Shown here: in pieces, positions 53,647 to 61,847 of the stretch | Layout of the letters: each line of letters starts with the position of its first letter | Numbering within the stretch: the first letter of the stretch is position 1 | Origin: Flavobacterium cerinum | GTDB lineage: Bacteria > Bacteroidota > Bacteroidia > Flavobacteriales > Flavobacteriaceae | DNA: 64,000 nt | Reading direction: 5' to 3' | Assembly (NCBI RefSeq): GCF_024496085.1 | Contig: NZ_CP101751.1 | Location: forward strand, 1,426,001 to 1,490,000 | The notes under the pieces: model-generated | The model's database searches: none | Seen by the model: only the letters and a program-made list of their open reading frames with translations | Told to the model about the DNA's origin: nothing | Translations under genes and position numbers: made by a program

Positions 53647-54204
53647 ATGGCAGAATTAAATACAGGCGGCGGCGACGGTAAAGGCAAGAAAGTAAGAAGT
53701 AAAAAACAAGACGCTGGTGTCGATTTGACAGCAATGGTGGATTTGGCATTCTTATTGATTACTTTCTTTATGTTAACGACTTCGTTGTCTAAACCTCAGT
53801 CAATGAATTTGGCGATGCCGGATAAAACACCAAAAGATAAACCTCAAGAAGAGTTAACTATCCCTGATGATCGTTCTTTAACGATTTTGATTGGAAAAGA
53901 CAATAAGATCTTATGGTTTAAAGGGCAGCCTAGTGCTCCTCTTGAAGGTCCGACAGCGGCAGGTTTCGGTAAAGAAGGAATTCGTAAGGTAATTTTAGAA
54001 CAGATTGAAAAAGTTAAAGGTATTTATGGTACAGATCCGAAAAAAGGTCTGATTGTAGTAATCAAGCCTACTGAAAAATCGAACTATAAAAACTTAGTTG
54101 ATATTTTAGATGAAATGGCAATTACTTCGGTACCTACTTATGCAATTGTAGATATTACACCTGAAGAACTTAAAATGTTAGATAAAGAAGGAATGAACAA
54201 CTAA
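53647..54204 (+). CDS. exbD: ExbD/TolR biopolymer transport protein (2)
   Basis: A 185-residue second ExbD. A Gly/Lys-rich N-terminus is followed by TM helix VDLTAMVDLAFLLITFFMLT with the conserved Asp and a periplasmic domain ending PTYAIVDITPEELKML. It starts 20 nt after the first copy. The two share the TM core but diverge in the periplasmic part, so they are not recent duplicates. Confidence 0.93.
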   Translation: MAELNTGGGDGKGKKVRSKKQDAGVDLTAMVDLAFLLITFFMLTTSLSKPQSMNLAMPDKTPKDKPQEELTIPDDRSLTILIGKDNKILWFKGQPSAPLEGPTAAGFGKEGIRKVILEQIEKVKGIYGTDPKKGLIVVIKPTEKSNYKNLVDILDEMAITSVPTYAIVDITPEELKMLDKEGMNN

Positions 54205-54235
54205 TTCCTTTGGAACTAATTTAAAAAACGAAATT

Positions 54236-55063
54236 ATGTCAAGATTAAACATATTTAAAAAAGGGTGGATCGATATGGTTTTCGAAGGACGAAACAAGTC
54301 TTACGGAGCTTATCAATTGCGTTCAGAAAACCCAAAAACGACAACAAGAGCTCTGGCTATCGGAATCTTGTTATTCGGTTCTGCGGTTAGTGCCCCTTTG
54401 GTGACAAGCTATCTTTCTGATAAACTTGGAGCTAAAAAGAAGGAGAACCTGGACAAAGTGATCGAGACGGCTTTATTGCCACCACCACCGAAAAACGATG
54501 AAGTGTTGCCACCACCTCCACCGCCGGAACCGCCAAAATCGGTTAACGATCAGGTGAAGTTCCCGCCGCCAAAGGTTGTGGATAAAAAATTGGTTCGTGA
54601 TGAAGATCCGCCAACGGTAAAAGATTTGGAAACGGCTGACCCGGGACAAAAAAATGTTAAGGGAGATAAAGATGCCGGAGATATCCTAATCGATAAACCG
54701 GCTGGTGATGGACCAAAAGGTTCTGATATCGTGGAAGAAAATCCGAATAAGATTTATATGGCCGTAGAGGTTGCACCGGAATTCCCGGGAGGTATGGCCG
54801 GATTCAACAAATACGTTCAAAGAAACTTTAGAGCTCCGGATGTTGATGAAGGAGTTAAAGTATTACGTGTTATCGTTGGTTTCGTAGTAGAAAAAGACGG
54901 TAGCTTAACGGATATTAAAGTTTTAAGAGATCCGGGATACGGAATGGGTAAAGAAGCAATTCGTATGTTACAAAATGCTCCGAAATGGAAACCGGGTGTT
55001 CAAAACGGTAGATCTGTTCGTGTAGCGTATAACTTACCAATCACTATCCAGGTAGGAGAATAA
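54236..55063 (+). CDS. tonB: TonB energy transducer
   Basis: A 275-residue protein. A cytoplasmic N-terminus (FKKGWIDMVFEGRNKSYGAY, typical of Bacteroidota TonB) is followed by one TM helix at about 38-60 and a Pro-rich spanner (LPPPPKNDEVLPPPPPPEPP) around residues 80-100. The C-terminal TonB domain covers about 185-275, with LRVIVGFVVEKDGSLTDIKV and a conserved WKPG. It completes the ExbB-ExbD-ExbD-TonB set, which can serve the SusC-type and other barrels in the window. Confidence 0.95.
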   Translation: MSRLNIFKKGWIDMVFEGRNKSYGAYQLRSENPKTTTRALAIGILLFGSAVSAPLVTSYLSDKLGAKKKENLDKVIETALLPPPPKNDEVLPPPPPPEPPKSVNDQVKFPPPKVVDKKLVRDEDPPTVKDLETADPGQKNVKGDKDAGDILIDKPAGDGPKGSDIVEENPNKIYMAVEVAPEFPGGMAGFNKYVQRNFRAPDVDEGVKVLRVIVGFVVEKDGSLTDIKVLRDPGYGMGKEAIRMLQNAPKWKPGVQNGRSVRVAYNLPITIQVGE

Positions 55064-55071
55064 TATTTTCT

Positions 55072-55296
55072 ATGAATATATTTCAGAAATTTAGACAGAA
55101 ATCGCCTAAACAGCGATTTCTGTTTGTTTTAGGACTTGTCTTCCTAAGCTTGTATATCTTTATGGCTGCAACTTTGATCATCTGGAAATCGATGCCGGTT
55201 GAGTTGCCGTATCGAAATAGGGTTATTTTGGCCGTGATATTGGTCGTATATGCCGCATTTCGTTTTGTCCGACTATTGAAACAAGACGATAATTAA
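55072..55296 (+). CDS. Small two-helix membrane protein of unknown function
   Basis: A 74-residue protein with a basic N-terminus, TM1 at about 17-39 (FLFVLGLVFLSLYIFMAATL) and TM2 at about 48-65 (VILAVILVVYAAFRFV). No family was recognised with certainty. It starts 8 nt after tonB. The first 17 codons contain a perfect 11-bp stem-loop that looks like a terminator, so expression may depend on readthrough. Confidence 0.7.
   Translation: MNIFQKFRQKSPKQRFLFVLGLVFLSLYIFMAATLIIWKSMPVELPYRNRVILAVILVVYAAFRFVRLLKQDDN
55095..55130 (+). terminator. Terminator-like stem-loop inside the small ORF after tonB
   Basis: ACAGAAATCGC (55095-55105) / GCGATTTCTGT (55113-55123) with a 7-nt loop, followed by TTGTTTT. 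The stem is perfect and lies 31 nt after the tonB stop, within codons 8-18 of the following ORF. Confidence 0.55.
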
Positions 55297-55393
55297 CGTA
55301 AATTATAACTTTAATTTAGCAACTTCAATTTCAGTACTATCAAAAAAGGACTAACTTTGTAGCTAACGTTATTGGAATTGAGTTGATTTCTTT

Positions 55394-56314
55394 ATGAAAA
55401 AGAACATTTTTAGAATAAGTTTACTTTTGGGAATTGCATTACTGGCGATTCAGATAGGTTGTAAAAAAGCAGAAAAGAACACCGAAAGTGAAGAAGAAAC
55501 ACCGGTTTCCGGTAAAGCAACCGTTTTGGTGGAAGAAACTATTTTTCCTGTCATTGATGATGAAGCGATACTATTTGAAAACGAATACGATCGGGCTAAA
55601 CTAACATTGGAGAAAAAAACAGAAACAGCGATTTTGCAATCGGTTTACAGTGAAAAATCTCAGATAGTAGTGATGCCAAGAACATTGGATTCGTTGGAAT
55701 TACAAAACTTCAAAAGCAAACAGATCATTCCGCGTATCACTGAAATCGGTACTGATGCATTGGCGTTTATTGTTAATTATAAACAAGCCGATTCAACTAT
55801 CACCACTGAGGAAATCATGGATGTGATGTTGGGGAAAAAGTCTACAAAAATTAAAAGCCTGGTATTTGATAATGCAAATTCGAGTACAGTTAGAACCTTA
55901 AAAGACTTCGCTAAAGTTAAAGAATTGCCTAAAGAAGGCGTTTCTTCGCTTAATTCCAATGAAGAATTACTAAATTACATCGCATCTAATACAGATGTTG
56001 TAGGCGTAATTGGAGTAAACTGGCTGTTACAAACACCACGTGAACTGCAAAATGCGGTTATAAATGTTAAAGTTTTAGGGGTTAATAACAATAAACTGAA
56101 GAATAATAAGTTCTTTAAACCGACGCAAAGTAACATTGCTACAGGAGATTACCCGTTTACCCGAAAAATGTATGTGTTAAATTTTCAGGGAACAACCGGT
56201 TTAGGCATGGGGTTTGCCTCTTTTGTAGCTGGACAGAAAGGTCAGCGAATTATGTTGAAATCAGGATTGGTACCGGCAATTATGCCGACAAGAGAAATCC
56301 AGGTGCGTAATTAA
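55394..56314 (+). CDS. PstS-like substrate-binding lipoprotein
   Basis: A 306-residue lipoprotein with lipobox ending at C23 (IQIGCKKAE) and a PBP-like domain: VLVEETIFPVIDDEAILFEN at the start, then IGTDALAFIVNYKQADSTIT and VGVIGVNWLL, and a closing GQKGQRIMLKSGLVPA. This is the pattern of PstS-type phosphate-binding proteins, but no pst permease genes are adjacent. It is cotranscribed or close to the TonB cluster and the TPR gene, so a role in envelope function other than phosphate uptake is possible. Confidence 0.82.
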   Translation: MKKNIFRISLLLGIALLAIQIGCKKAEKNTESEEETPVSGKATVLVEETIFPVIDDEAILFENEYDRAKLTLEKKTETAILQSVYSEKSQIVVMPRTLDSLELQNFKSKQIIPRITEIGTDALAFIVNYKQADSTITTEEIMDVMLGKKSTKIKSLVFDNANSSTVRTLKDFAKVKELPKEGVSSLNSNEELLNYIASNTDVVGVIGVNWLLQTPRELQNAVINVKVLGVNNNKLKNNKFFKPTQSNIATGDYPFTRKMYVLNFQGTTGLGMGFASFVAGQKGQRIMLKSGLVPAIMPTREIQVRN

Positions 56315-56352
56315 AATTAAAGAAACCAAATAATAATAAATAAGACTATAAA

Positions 56353-58011
56353 ATGAAGAATGTAAAAGTTTTTAGTTTGTTACTGTCTGTGATTGGTACA
56401 GCCACTTTTGCACAGGATTTGGAACAGGCGAAAAAAGCAGTTGATGCAGAGCAGTATGAAAAAGCCAAGAAGATCTTAAAATCTTTAGTAGTGTCGGATC
56501 CGAATAACGGTAGAAACTTTTTCTATCTTGGAGATTTGTATCTTAATGAACAAGTAACCGATTCTGCTAAAATCTTCTTTGAAAAAGGTTTGGCTGCCAA
56601 AGATAAAGGCGCTATGAACTACATTGGTTTAGGTGAAATTAACTTAGATAATGGTGATGGTTTCGGTGCCGAAGCTAATTTTGCAAAAGCAATTAAAGAC
56701 ATAAAAAAGAAAGATACCGAGGAGTTTTTATTGATCGGTAGAGCTTATATTAAATCGGAAAGACCGGATTACAAAAGAGCAGTAGAAAATCTTAAAAAAG
56801 TATTGGTGGTTGATCCGAAATCAGCACAGGCTTATTTAAGTCTTGGTGATGCTTATTACGGAGAGCGTAATGTAAACGAAGCTTATAGTGCTTATCGTAA
56901 TGCATACGACAACGATAATACATTGTTAATGGCTAAAATTAAATTAGCAGCAATTACTAAAAATGCAAAAGCTTTCCCGGAAGCAGTAAAAGCATTTAAC
57001 GAAATCGTTGCTACACATCCGAATTACGGTCCGGTTTACAGAGAATTAGCTGAAACGTATTACCACTGGGGAGCAAGTGAAACATCGAATTACAATGCAT
57101 ACGTAAAAAAAGCATTGGAATACTATGAGAAGTATATGAGCCTTACCGATTACTCTTTAGAATCTCGTATGCGTCATGCTGACTTCCTGATCTTGGCGAA
57201 AGATTACAAAGCATTGGAAGCGGAAGCTAAAAAAATGCAACAATTGGATAAAGTGAATCCGAGAATCTTACGTTATTTAGGTTATTCGGCTTACGAGAAC
57301 GGAAACTATCAGGAAAGTGTGAAAGCACTAAATGAGTTTATCGCTAAAGCGGAAGCTAAGAAAATCATCGCAAGAGATTATTTACATTTAGGATTAGCTA
57401 AAATTGGTTTATCTAAAGGTGCTGACGGAAAATATGAAAAAGTAATGTTCGATCAGGGAGTAGACGAAATCAACAAAGCAGTTGAAAAAGACCCGGCTAT
57501 TGCTACTGAATTAAACGAAATCGGATTAAAACTTTTCAAAGAGAAATTCTACAGAGAAGCAGGTAAAATCTTCGAAGTTGCTGTTAAAAACACAAAATCG
57601 AAAAACTACTTGTATGATAACTTCTATTTAGGATATGCATTGTACTTTAACTACGATGAGAAAACATCTCCGAAAGAAGAGTTAGCTAAAGCAGATGTAG
57701 CTTTTACAAATGTAATTGCAGCTTCTCCTACAACACAGGATGCGCAATTATACAAAGCGAAAGTAAACCGTACAATTGATACTCCGGAATCTAAAAAAGT
57801 AATGGTTTCTGCATACGAACAATATGTTAAAATCGTAAAAGAAAAAGGCGAAACTGAAAAAGCAAAAAATAACCTGATTGAAGCGTATACGTATGTTGGA
57901 GCATACTATGCAAATAACGGTGAAAAAGCAAAAGCAGTGGAAAACCTTAAAGAGCTTTTAGTATTAGAACCAGGAAATAAATATGCTACTGATACATTGA
58001 AAAAATTGTAA
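56353..58011 (+). CDS. Exported tetratricopeptide-repeat protein
   Basis: A 552-residue protein with signal peptide MKNVKVFSLLLSVIGTATFAQ and at least seven TPR-like repeats through most of its length (for example YEKAKKILKSLVVSDPNNGR, SAQAYLSLGDAYYGERNVNE, AVENLKELLVLEPGNKYA). It is likely a periplasmic scaffold. It follows the PstS-like gene by 38 nt and ends the cluster that begins with exbB, as in many flavobacteria, suggesting a part in TonB-linked envelope assembly. Confidence 0.87.
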   Translation: MKNVKVFSLLLSVIGTATFAQDLEQAKKAVDAEQYEKAKKILKSLVVSDPNNGRNFFYLGDLYLNEQVTDSAKIFFEKGLAAKDKGAMNYIGLGEINLDNGDGFGAEANFAKAIKDIKKKDTEEFLLIGRAYIKSERPDYKRAVENLKKVLVVDPKSAQAYLSLGDAYYGERNVNEAYSAYRNAYDNDNTLLMAKIKLAAITKNAKAFPEAVKAFNEIVATHPNYGPVYRELAETYYHWGASETSNYNAYVKKALEYYEKYMSLTDYSLESRMRHADFLILAKDYKALEAEAKKMQQLDKVNPRILRYLGYSAYENGNYQESVKALNEFIAKAEAKKIIARDYLHLGLAKIGLSKGADGKYEKVMFDQGVDEINKAVEKDPAIATELNEIGLKLFKEKFYREAGKIFEVAVKNTKSKNYLYDNFYLGYALYFNYDEKTSPKEELAKADVAFTNVIAASPTTQDAQLYKAKVNRTIDTPESKKVMVSAYEQYVKIVKEKGETEKAKNNLIEAYTYVGAYYANNGEKAKAVENLKELLVLEPGNKYATDTLKKL

Positions 58012-58030
58012 GCGTAACATAAAAACAAAC

Positions 58031-58060
58031 AAAAAGCCGATGATTATTCATCGGCTTTTT
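58031..58060 (+). terminator. Intrinsic terminator
   Basis: 13-bp stem, core GCCGATGA / TCATCGGC, 4-nt loop, flanked by A5 and T5. It ends the exbB-TPR cluster. Confidence 0.88.
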
Positions 58061-58143
58061 GTTTGTTATATTGCCAATTGATAAACTTTAGTTAATTCGA
58101 ACTAAGCTTTTTATGTTTTACCGTGATAAAAAATCAAATTACG

Positions 58144-58151
58144 TATCTTTG
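58144..58151 (+). promoter_or_regulatory. Promoter -7 element of queE
   Basis: TATCTTTG, an exact TAnnTTTG match, 19 nt before the queE ATG, giving a very short leader. Confidence 0.5.
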
Positions 58152-58170
58152 CAGACTATTTTAAATACAA

Positions 58171-58803
58171 ATGCTTAAAAAAGAAATTCAATTAGCGGTA
58201 GAAAAAGGCGAAATGTTGCCTTTAATGGAGGAATTTTACACCATTCAGGGTGAAGGATATTATACCGGAACAGCGGCTTATTTTATCCGTATAGGAGGGT
58301 GTGATGTAGGTTGCCATTGGTGCGATGTAAAAGAAAGCTGGAATGCAGAATTGCATCCGCCTACAGAAACAGATCGTATTGTTGATAATGCTAAAAAATA
58401 TGCAGAAACGGTTGTAATTACAGGAGGAGAACCATTGTCCTGGAATATGGAACCGCTTACGTCTAAATTAAAAGCGAAGAATTTAAGAGTGCATATCGAA
58501 ACATCCGGTGCATATCCGTTATCCGGAATCTGGGATTGGATTTGTTTGTCTCCCAAAAAGACAAAATTGCCTACGGAAACGGTTTATGATGCAGCACACG
58601 AACTAAAAGTAATCATACACAATAAACACGATTTTTTGTTCGCCGAAGAACAAGCGGCAAAGGTTAACGATAAAGCCATATTGTTCTTGCAACCGGAATG
58701 GAGTAAAAAAGAAGAAATGACACCGTTAATCGTGGATTATGTGATGAATAATCCAAAATGGAGAGTTTCATTACAGACTCATAAATATTTGAATATTCCA
58801 TAA
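58171..58803 (+). CDS. queE: 7-carboxy-7-deazaguanine synthase
   Basis: A 210-residue radical-SAM enzyme of queuosine/7-deazaguanine synthesis. The cluster motif is C-x3-C-x2-C in GGCDVGCHWCDVK. Other signatures are FYTIQGEGYYTGTAAYFIR, VVITGGEPLSWN and HIETSGAYPL. Together with queA at 41 kb it shows that the organism makes queuosine. It has its own promoter. Confidence 0.94.
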   Translation: MLKKEIQLAVEKGEMLPLMEEFYTIQGEGYYTGTAAYFIRIGGCDVGCHWCDVKESWNAELHPPTETDRIVDNAKKYAETVVITGGEPLSWNMEPLTSKLKAKNLRVHIETSGAYPLSGIWDWICLSPKKTKLPTETVYDAAHELKVIIHNKHDFLFAEEQAAKVNDKAILFLQPEWSKKEEMTPLIVDYVMNNPKWRVSLQTHKYLNIP

Positions 58804-58842
58804 AAAAGTGTATTTTTATCCGACATTATTAATTAAAAAACG

Positions 58843-59250
58843 ATGAAAAAAATAGTTTTAACATTTGCCTTCGTATTAGCTGCGCAAATCGGTATGGCTC
58901 AAACAAATGATGCCTTCAAAAAAGATGTGTTAAAGGTGATTGAAGTTACCGGTTCTGCAAGTCAGATGAAGATAGCGAAAGACCAGATCCTGAAAATGAT
59001 CCCTAAAGAAAAGCAAGCTGCTTTCCTTGTTGAGTTTGATGCTTCTTTGCCGTCTTTATACGAAAAAATTGCAAATGTTTATATGCAAGAGTATACGCAT
59101 GACGATGTTAAACAAATCTTGAAGTTCTATGAAACTCCTGTAGGGAAAAAAATGACTGAAAAAGCTGGTGTGATCGCTGAGAAAAACATGGCTGCTAGTC
59201 AGGAATGGGGATCTTCTTTACAAGGGATGATGATGAAATACATGCAATAA
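58843..59250 (+). CDS. DUF2059-domain exported protein
   Basis: A 135-residue protein with signal peptide MKKIVLTFAFVLAAQIGMAQ and the DUF2059 helical core, which includes the YTHDDVKQILKFYETPVGKK segment. It is periplasmic by its signal. The function of the family is unknown. It lies 39 nt after queE and is followed by a strong terminator, so cotranscription with queE is possible but without an obvious functional link. Confidence 0.85.
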   Translation: MKKIVLTFAFVLAAQIGMAQTNDAFKKDVLKVIEVTGSASQMKIAKDQILKMIPKEKQAAFLVEFDASLPSLYEKIANVYMQEYTHDDVKQILKFYETPVGKKMTEKAGVIAEKNMAASQEWGSSLQGMMMKYMQ

Positions 59251-59270
59251 TCCGCATTGCAATAAAACAG

Positions 59271-59298
59271 AAAAGAGTCCGTATCGGACTCTTTTTTT
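59271..59298. terminator. Bidirectional intrinsic terminator
   Basis: AAAAGAGTCCG (59271-59281) / CGGACTCTTTT (59285-59295), 3-nt loop, T-run to 59298. It lies between convergent genes. Confidence 0.88.
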
Positions 59299-59302
59299 AT
59301 GC

Positions 59303-60019
59303 TTATAATTTAAGATGTGTCAGTCGGGCCAGGTAATCGTAATGTTCGCCTTCAATCAGCAGTTCGCATTGTAATCCGTTAGCGTGAGCTGCATTCTGAA
59401 GTGTGTTGTAATCGATGTAAACCCAGTCAAAAGGATCTTCTTGTTCTCCTTTATAGCGAACATTAAAAATCAATTCCCCGTAATAATCCACATTAGAAGG
59501 AATCCATTTACCGCCGTCTTCATCCTCGTCAAACATATAAATAATATCGGAACTATCAATCAGAATCTGACCGCCCGGTGTTAAGAGTGCTTTTAATTTT
59601 TGAAGAAAAGCGGCAATCCGGTTTAACTTTCCGGCCAATCCGGTACCGTTCATTAATAATAAAATCGTATCGTATTGTGTCGCCTCAGACAAAGTCATTA
59701 CATCCTGAACCGATACATTTTGAAGACCTCTTAGTTTACAAGCTTCTACGGCATGTTCAGAAATGTCAATTGCCGTAACGTCCAATCCTTTTTGTTGAAG
59801 ATATAAGCTATGACTACCGGCTCCGCAACCCACATCAAGAATTTTTCCTTTTGCCATTTGCAGTGCCTTTTGTTCTATTTTTGGCATTTCCGAATAATCC
59901 CGGAACAAATAGGCTACAGACATACTATCGGCTTCGGTTAGCGAAGTTTCTGTTATAATATCTTCAGGAGCGTTGTTCGTCTGGTAATCCAGTATCGCTT
60001 TTCCAATCAGGTCTTTCAT
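59303..60019 (-). CDS. Class I SAM-dependent methyltransferase
   Basis: A 238-residue cytosolic methyltransferase. Motif I is KILDVGCGAGSHSLYLQQKG at about residues 58-77, followed by DVTAIDISEHAVEAC and the post-motif ILLLMNGTGLAGKL. The C-terminal part, GKWIPSNVDYYGELIFNVRY, could bind the acceptor. The substrate is unknown. It is divergent from the YkgJ-type gene with a 64-nt spacer. Confidence 0.88.
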   Translation of the reverse strand: MKDLIGKAILDYQTNNAPEDIITETSLTEADSMSVAYLFRDYSEMPKIEQKALQMAKGKILDVGCGAGSHSLYLQQKGLDVTAIDISEHAVEACKLRGLQNVSVQDVMTLSEATQYDTILLLMNGTGLAGKLNRIAAFLQKLKALLTPGGQILIDSSDIIYMFDEDEDGGKWIPSNVDYYGELIFNVRYKGEQEDPFDWVYIDYNTLQNAAHANGLQCELLIEGEHYDYLARLTHLKL

Positions 60020-60083
60020 TATTTAGTTTGTATCTTATATCGGTTATTTGTTTATTTGCCAACAGAATAATGTGTGTTGAACA

Positions 60084-60578
60084 ATGGACAATGTTATAAA
60101 AAATTTGCCTAAGCTTGCCAAAGATAAGCATAACGAAAACAAAAAGTATTTCGATAAGCTGAAAAAGAAGCCGCCTAAAAACCTGGACTATGTTATGCAG
60201 GAACTTCATGATGCGGAGTTTCGGAAAACAGATTGCCTGAAATGTGCTAATTGTTGTAAAACAACCGGCCCTTTGTTTACATTGGCAGATATTGAGCGGA
60301 TTGCGAAACACTTTCGACAGAAACCCCAGCAATTCATCGAAAAGTACCTTCGAATCGATGAGGATAACGATTATGTATTACAAAGTGTTCCGTGTACTTT
60401 TCTGGATCATGAGAACTATTGTATGATATATGATGTCCGACCGAAAGCTTGTCGTGAATTTCCGCATACAGATCGGAAAAAGTTTCAGCAAATTGCCAAT
60501 CTGACCCTGAAAAATGTAGCAATATGTCCGGCTGCGTATAATATCGTAGAAGAGATGAAAAAAAAGTTACCTTTATAA
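60084..60578 (+). CDS. YkgJ-family cysteine-cluster protein
   Basis: A 164-residue protein with the Zn/Fe-binding cysteine set of the family: CLKCANCCKTTG near residue 52, then CTFLDHENYCMIYDVRPKAC and CPAAYNIVEEM. A Lys-rich helical N-terminus precedes it. The biochemical role is not established. It is followed 1 nt later by the PH-domain protein gene, so the two form a transcription unit. Confidence 0.88.
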   Translation: MDNVIKNLPKLAKDKHNENKKYFDKLKKKPPKNLDYVMQELHDAEFRKTDCLKCANCCKTTGPLFTLADIERIAKHFRQKPQQFIEKYLRIDEDNDYVLQSVPCTFLDHENYCMIYDVRPKACREFPHTDRKKFQQIANLTLKNVAICPAAYNIVEEMKKKLPL

Positions 60579-60579
60579 A

Positions 60580-60987
60580 ATGAGAGTTTATAAATCTAAA
60601 ATAGATAGCGGTCTAGTGCTGTTACTCGTAGCCTCTCTTTTGGGTCCGAGTTTAGTATTTCTTATGAAAAGAGAGTGGGCTGGTGTGCTGATATTATTGG
60701 CTACAATTGCCTTTATCTTTTATCTGTTTCTTCAAACGAAATACATTGTTACCAATACTATGCTACAAGTAAAATCCGGTTTTTTGGTAAACAAAAAGAT
60801 AGCAATTCAGGAAATCATATCGATTGCTAAAACCGATAGTATAATGAGTGCTCCGGCCAATTCAATTATGGATAGGATAGAAGTCCGATATAAGCCGAAT
60901 AAGAGTGTGATTATTTCTCCAAAAGAAAAACAGGCCTTCGTTGAGCAACTATTAGCGATCAACCCGGATATAAAGATTACATTGTAA
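60580..60987 (+). CDS. PH-domain membrane protein
   Basis: A 135-residue protein with two TM segments (about 10-28 and 34-50) and a bacterial PH domain (about 52-130), beginning YIVTNTMLQVKSGFLVNKKI and containing DRIEVRYKPNKSVIISPKE. Such proteins occur widely in Bacteroidota with unknown function. It starts 1 nt after the YkgJ gene and is convergent with the LytTR regulator. Confidence 0.82.
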   Translation: MRVYKSKIDSGLVLLLVASLLGPSLVFLMKREWAGVLILLATIAFIFYLFLQTKYIVTNTMLQVKSGFLVNKKIAIQEIISIAKTDSIMSAPANSIMDRIEVRYKPNKSVIISPKEKQAFVEQLLAINPDIKITL

Positions 60988-61019
60988 TTGGTACAAGAAT
61001 AGCAATAGTGCTAAAAAGA

Positions 61020-61784
61020 CTATTGGTCTAACCACTTTTTAAAAGTATTGATTTCGCTTTTGCTGACAAAAATCGGAGCGGATTCCTTTATAGTACTGTC
61101 AATTACAATCTCTACTTTTTGACTTGAATGACGAATAACTTCTTTAATTGCTGAACGGTGTAAGATATATTTCCGATTTACTTTAAAGAAAAACTCCGGA
61201 TCCAGTTTCGTGATAATGTCTTTAATGGTATCGTCATACAAAAAGCTGTTTCCGTTTTCGGTGAAAATAAATAAATGTTTTCCGGATCCCATAAAAGAAC
61301 TGATGTCCGAATCATTAATTGAAATAAAGCGATAACCGTGATTCACCAAAAAACGCCTTTGGTAATTGTTAATGCCTTTATCGTCGATTGTGGCTAATGA
61401 TTGTACCGTCTGGTTGATATTAAAAGCACTTTTGATTTTTTTGTACTTTGTTAAAGCTTCCAATAACTCTTCTTCTTCAAAAGGTTTTAGAAGGTAATCA
61501 ATCGTAAAATGCTTAAAAACCTGAATGGCATAGGAGTCATAAGCCGTTACAAAGATAATCGGACTGGTTATAGAAATCGCTTCAAAAATGTCAAGACTCT
61601 TTCCGTCTCCCAGGTGAATATCCATAAACACAAGGTCTACAGCATGTGCTTTAAAAAAAGTAATAGCCTCTTTTACAGATTGTAAAATGGTAATGTCGGT
61701 TATCGTAAGGATCTCCTGTCGCTCTAAAATTGACTTTAGATAACCGGAAGCAAGGCGTTCATCCTCTACAATAGCAATTTTCAT
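61020..61784 (-). CDS. LytTR-family response regulator
   Basis: A 254-residue regulator. The receiver domain has VEDE at the acidic pocket, phosphoacceptor D55 in LVFMDIHLG and LLKPFEEEE at the conserved Lys. The C-terminal LytTR DNA-binding domain (about 145-250) includes FLVNHGYRFISINDSDI and FFKVNRKYILHRSAI. No LytS-type histidine kinase is adjacent, so the partner is elsewhere. It lies downstream of susD in the same direction with a terminator between. Confidence 0.93.
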   Translation of the reverse strand: MKIAIVEDERLASGYLKSILERQEILTITDITILQSVKEAITFFKAHAVDLVFMDIHLGDGKSLDIFEAISITSPIIFVTAYDSYAIQVFKHFTIDYLLKPFEEEELLEALTKYKKIKSAFNINQTVQSLATIDDKGINNYQRRFLVNHGYRFISINDSDISSFMGSGKHLFIFTENGNSFLYDDTIKDIITKLDPEFFFKVNRKYILHRSAIKEVIRHSSQKVEIVIDSTIKESAPIFVSKSEINTFKKWLDQ

Positions 61785-61813
61785 TTCTACTTTTTTATGT
61801 AAAAGTAAAAAAA

Positions 61814-61841
61814 AAGTCCCGGTTTAAATGAACCGGGACTT
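61814..61841 (-). terminator. Intrinsic terminator of the susCD operon
   Basis: AAGTCCCGGTT (61814-61824) / AACCGGGACTT (61831-61841), 6-nt loop. On the minus strand it is followed by a T-run (61815-61809), 7 nt after the susD stop. Confidence 0.87.
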
Positions 61842-61847
61842 CTGAAA

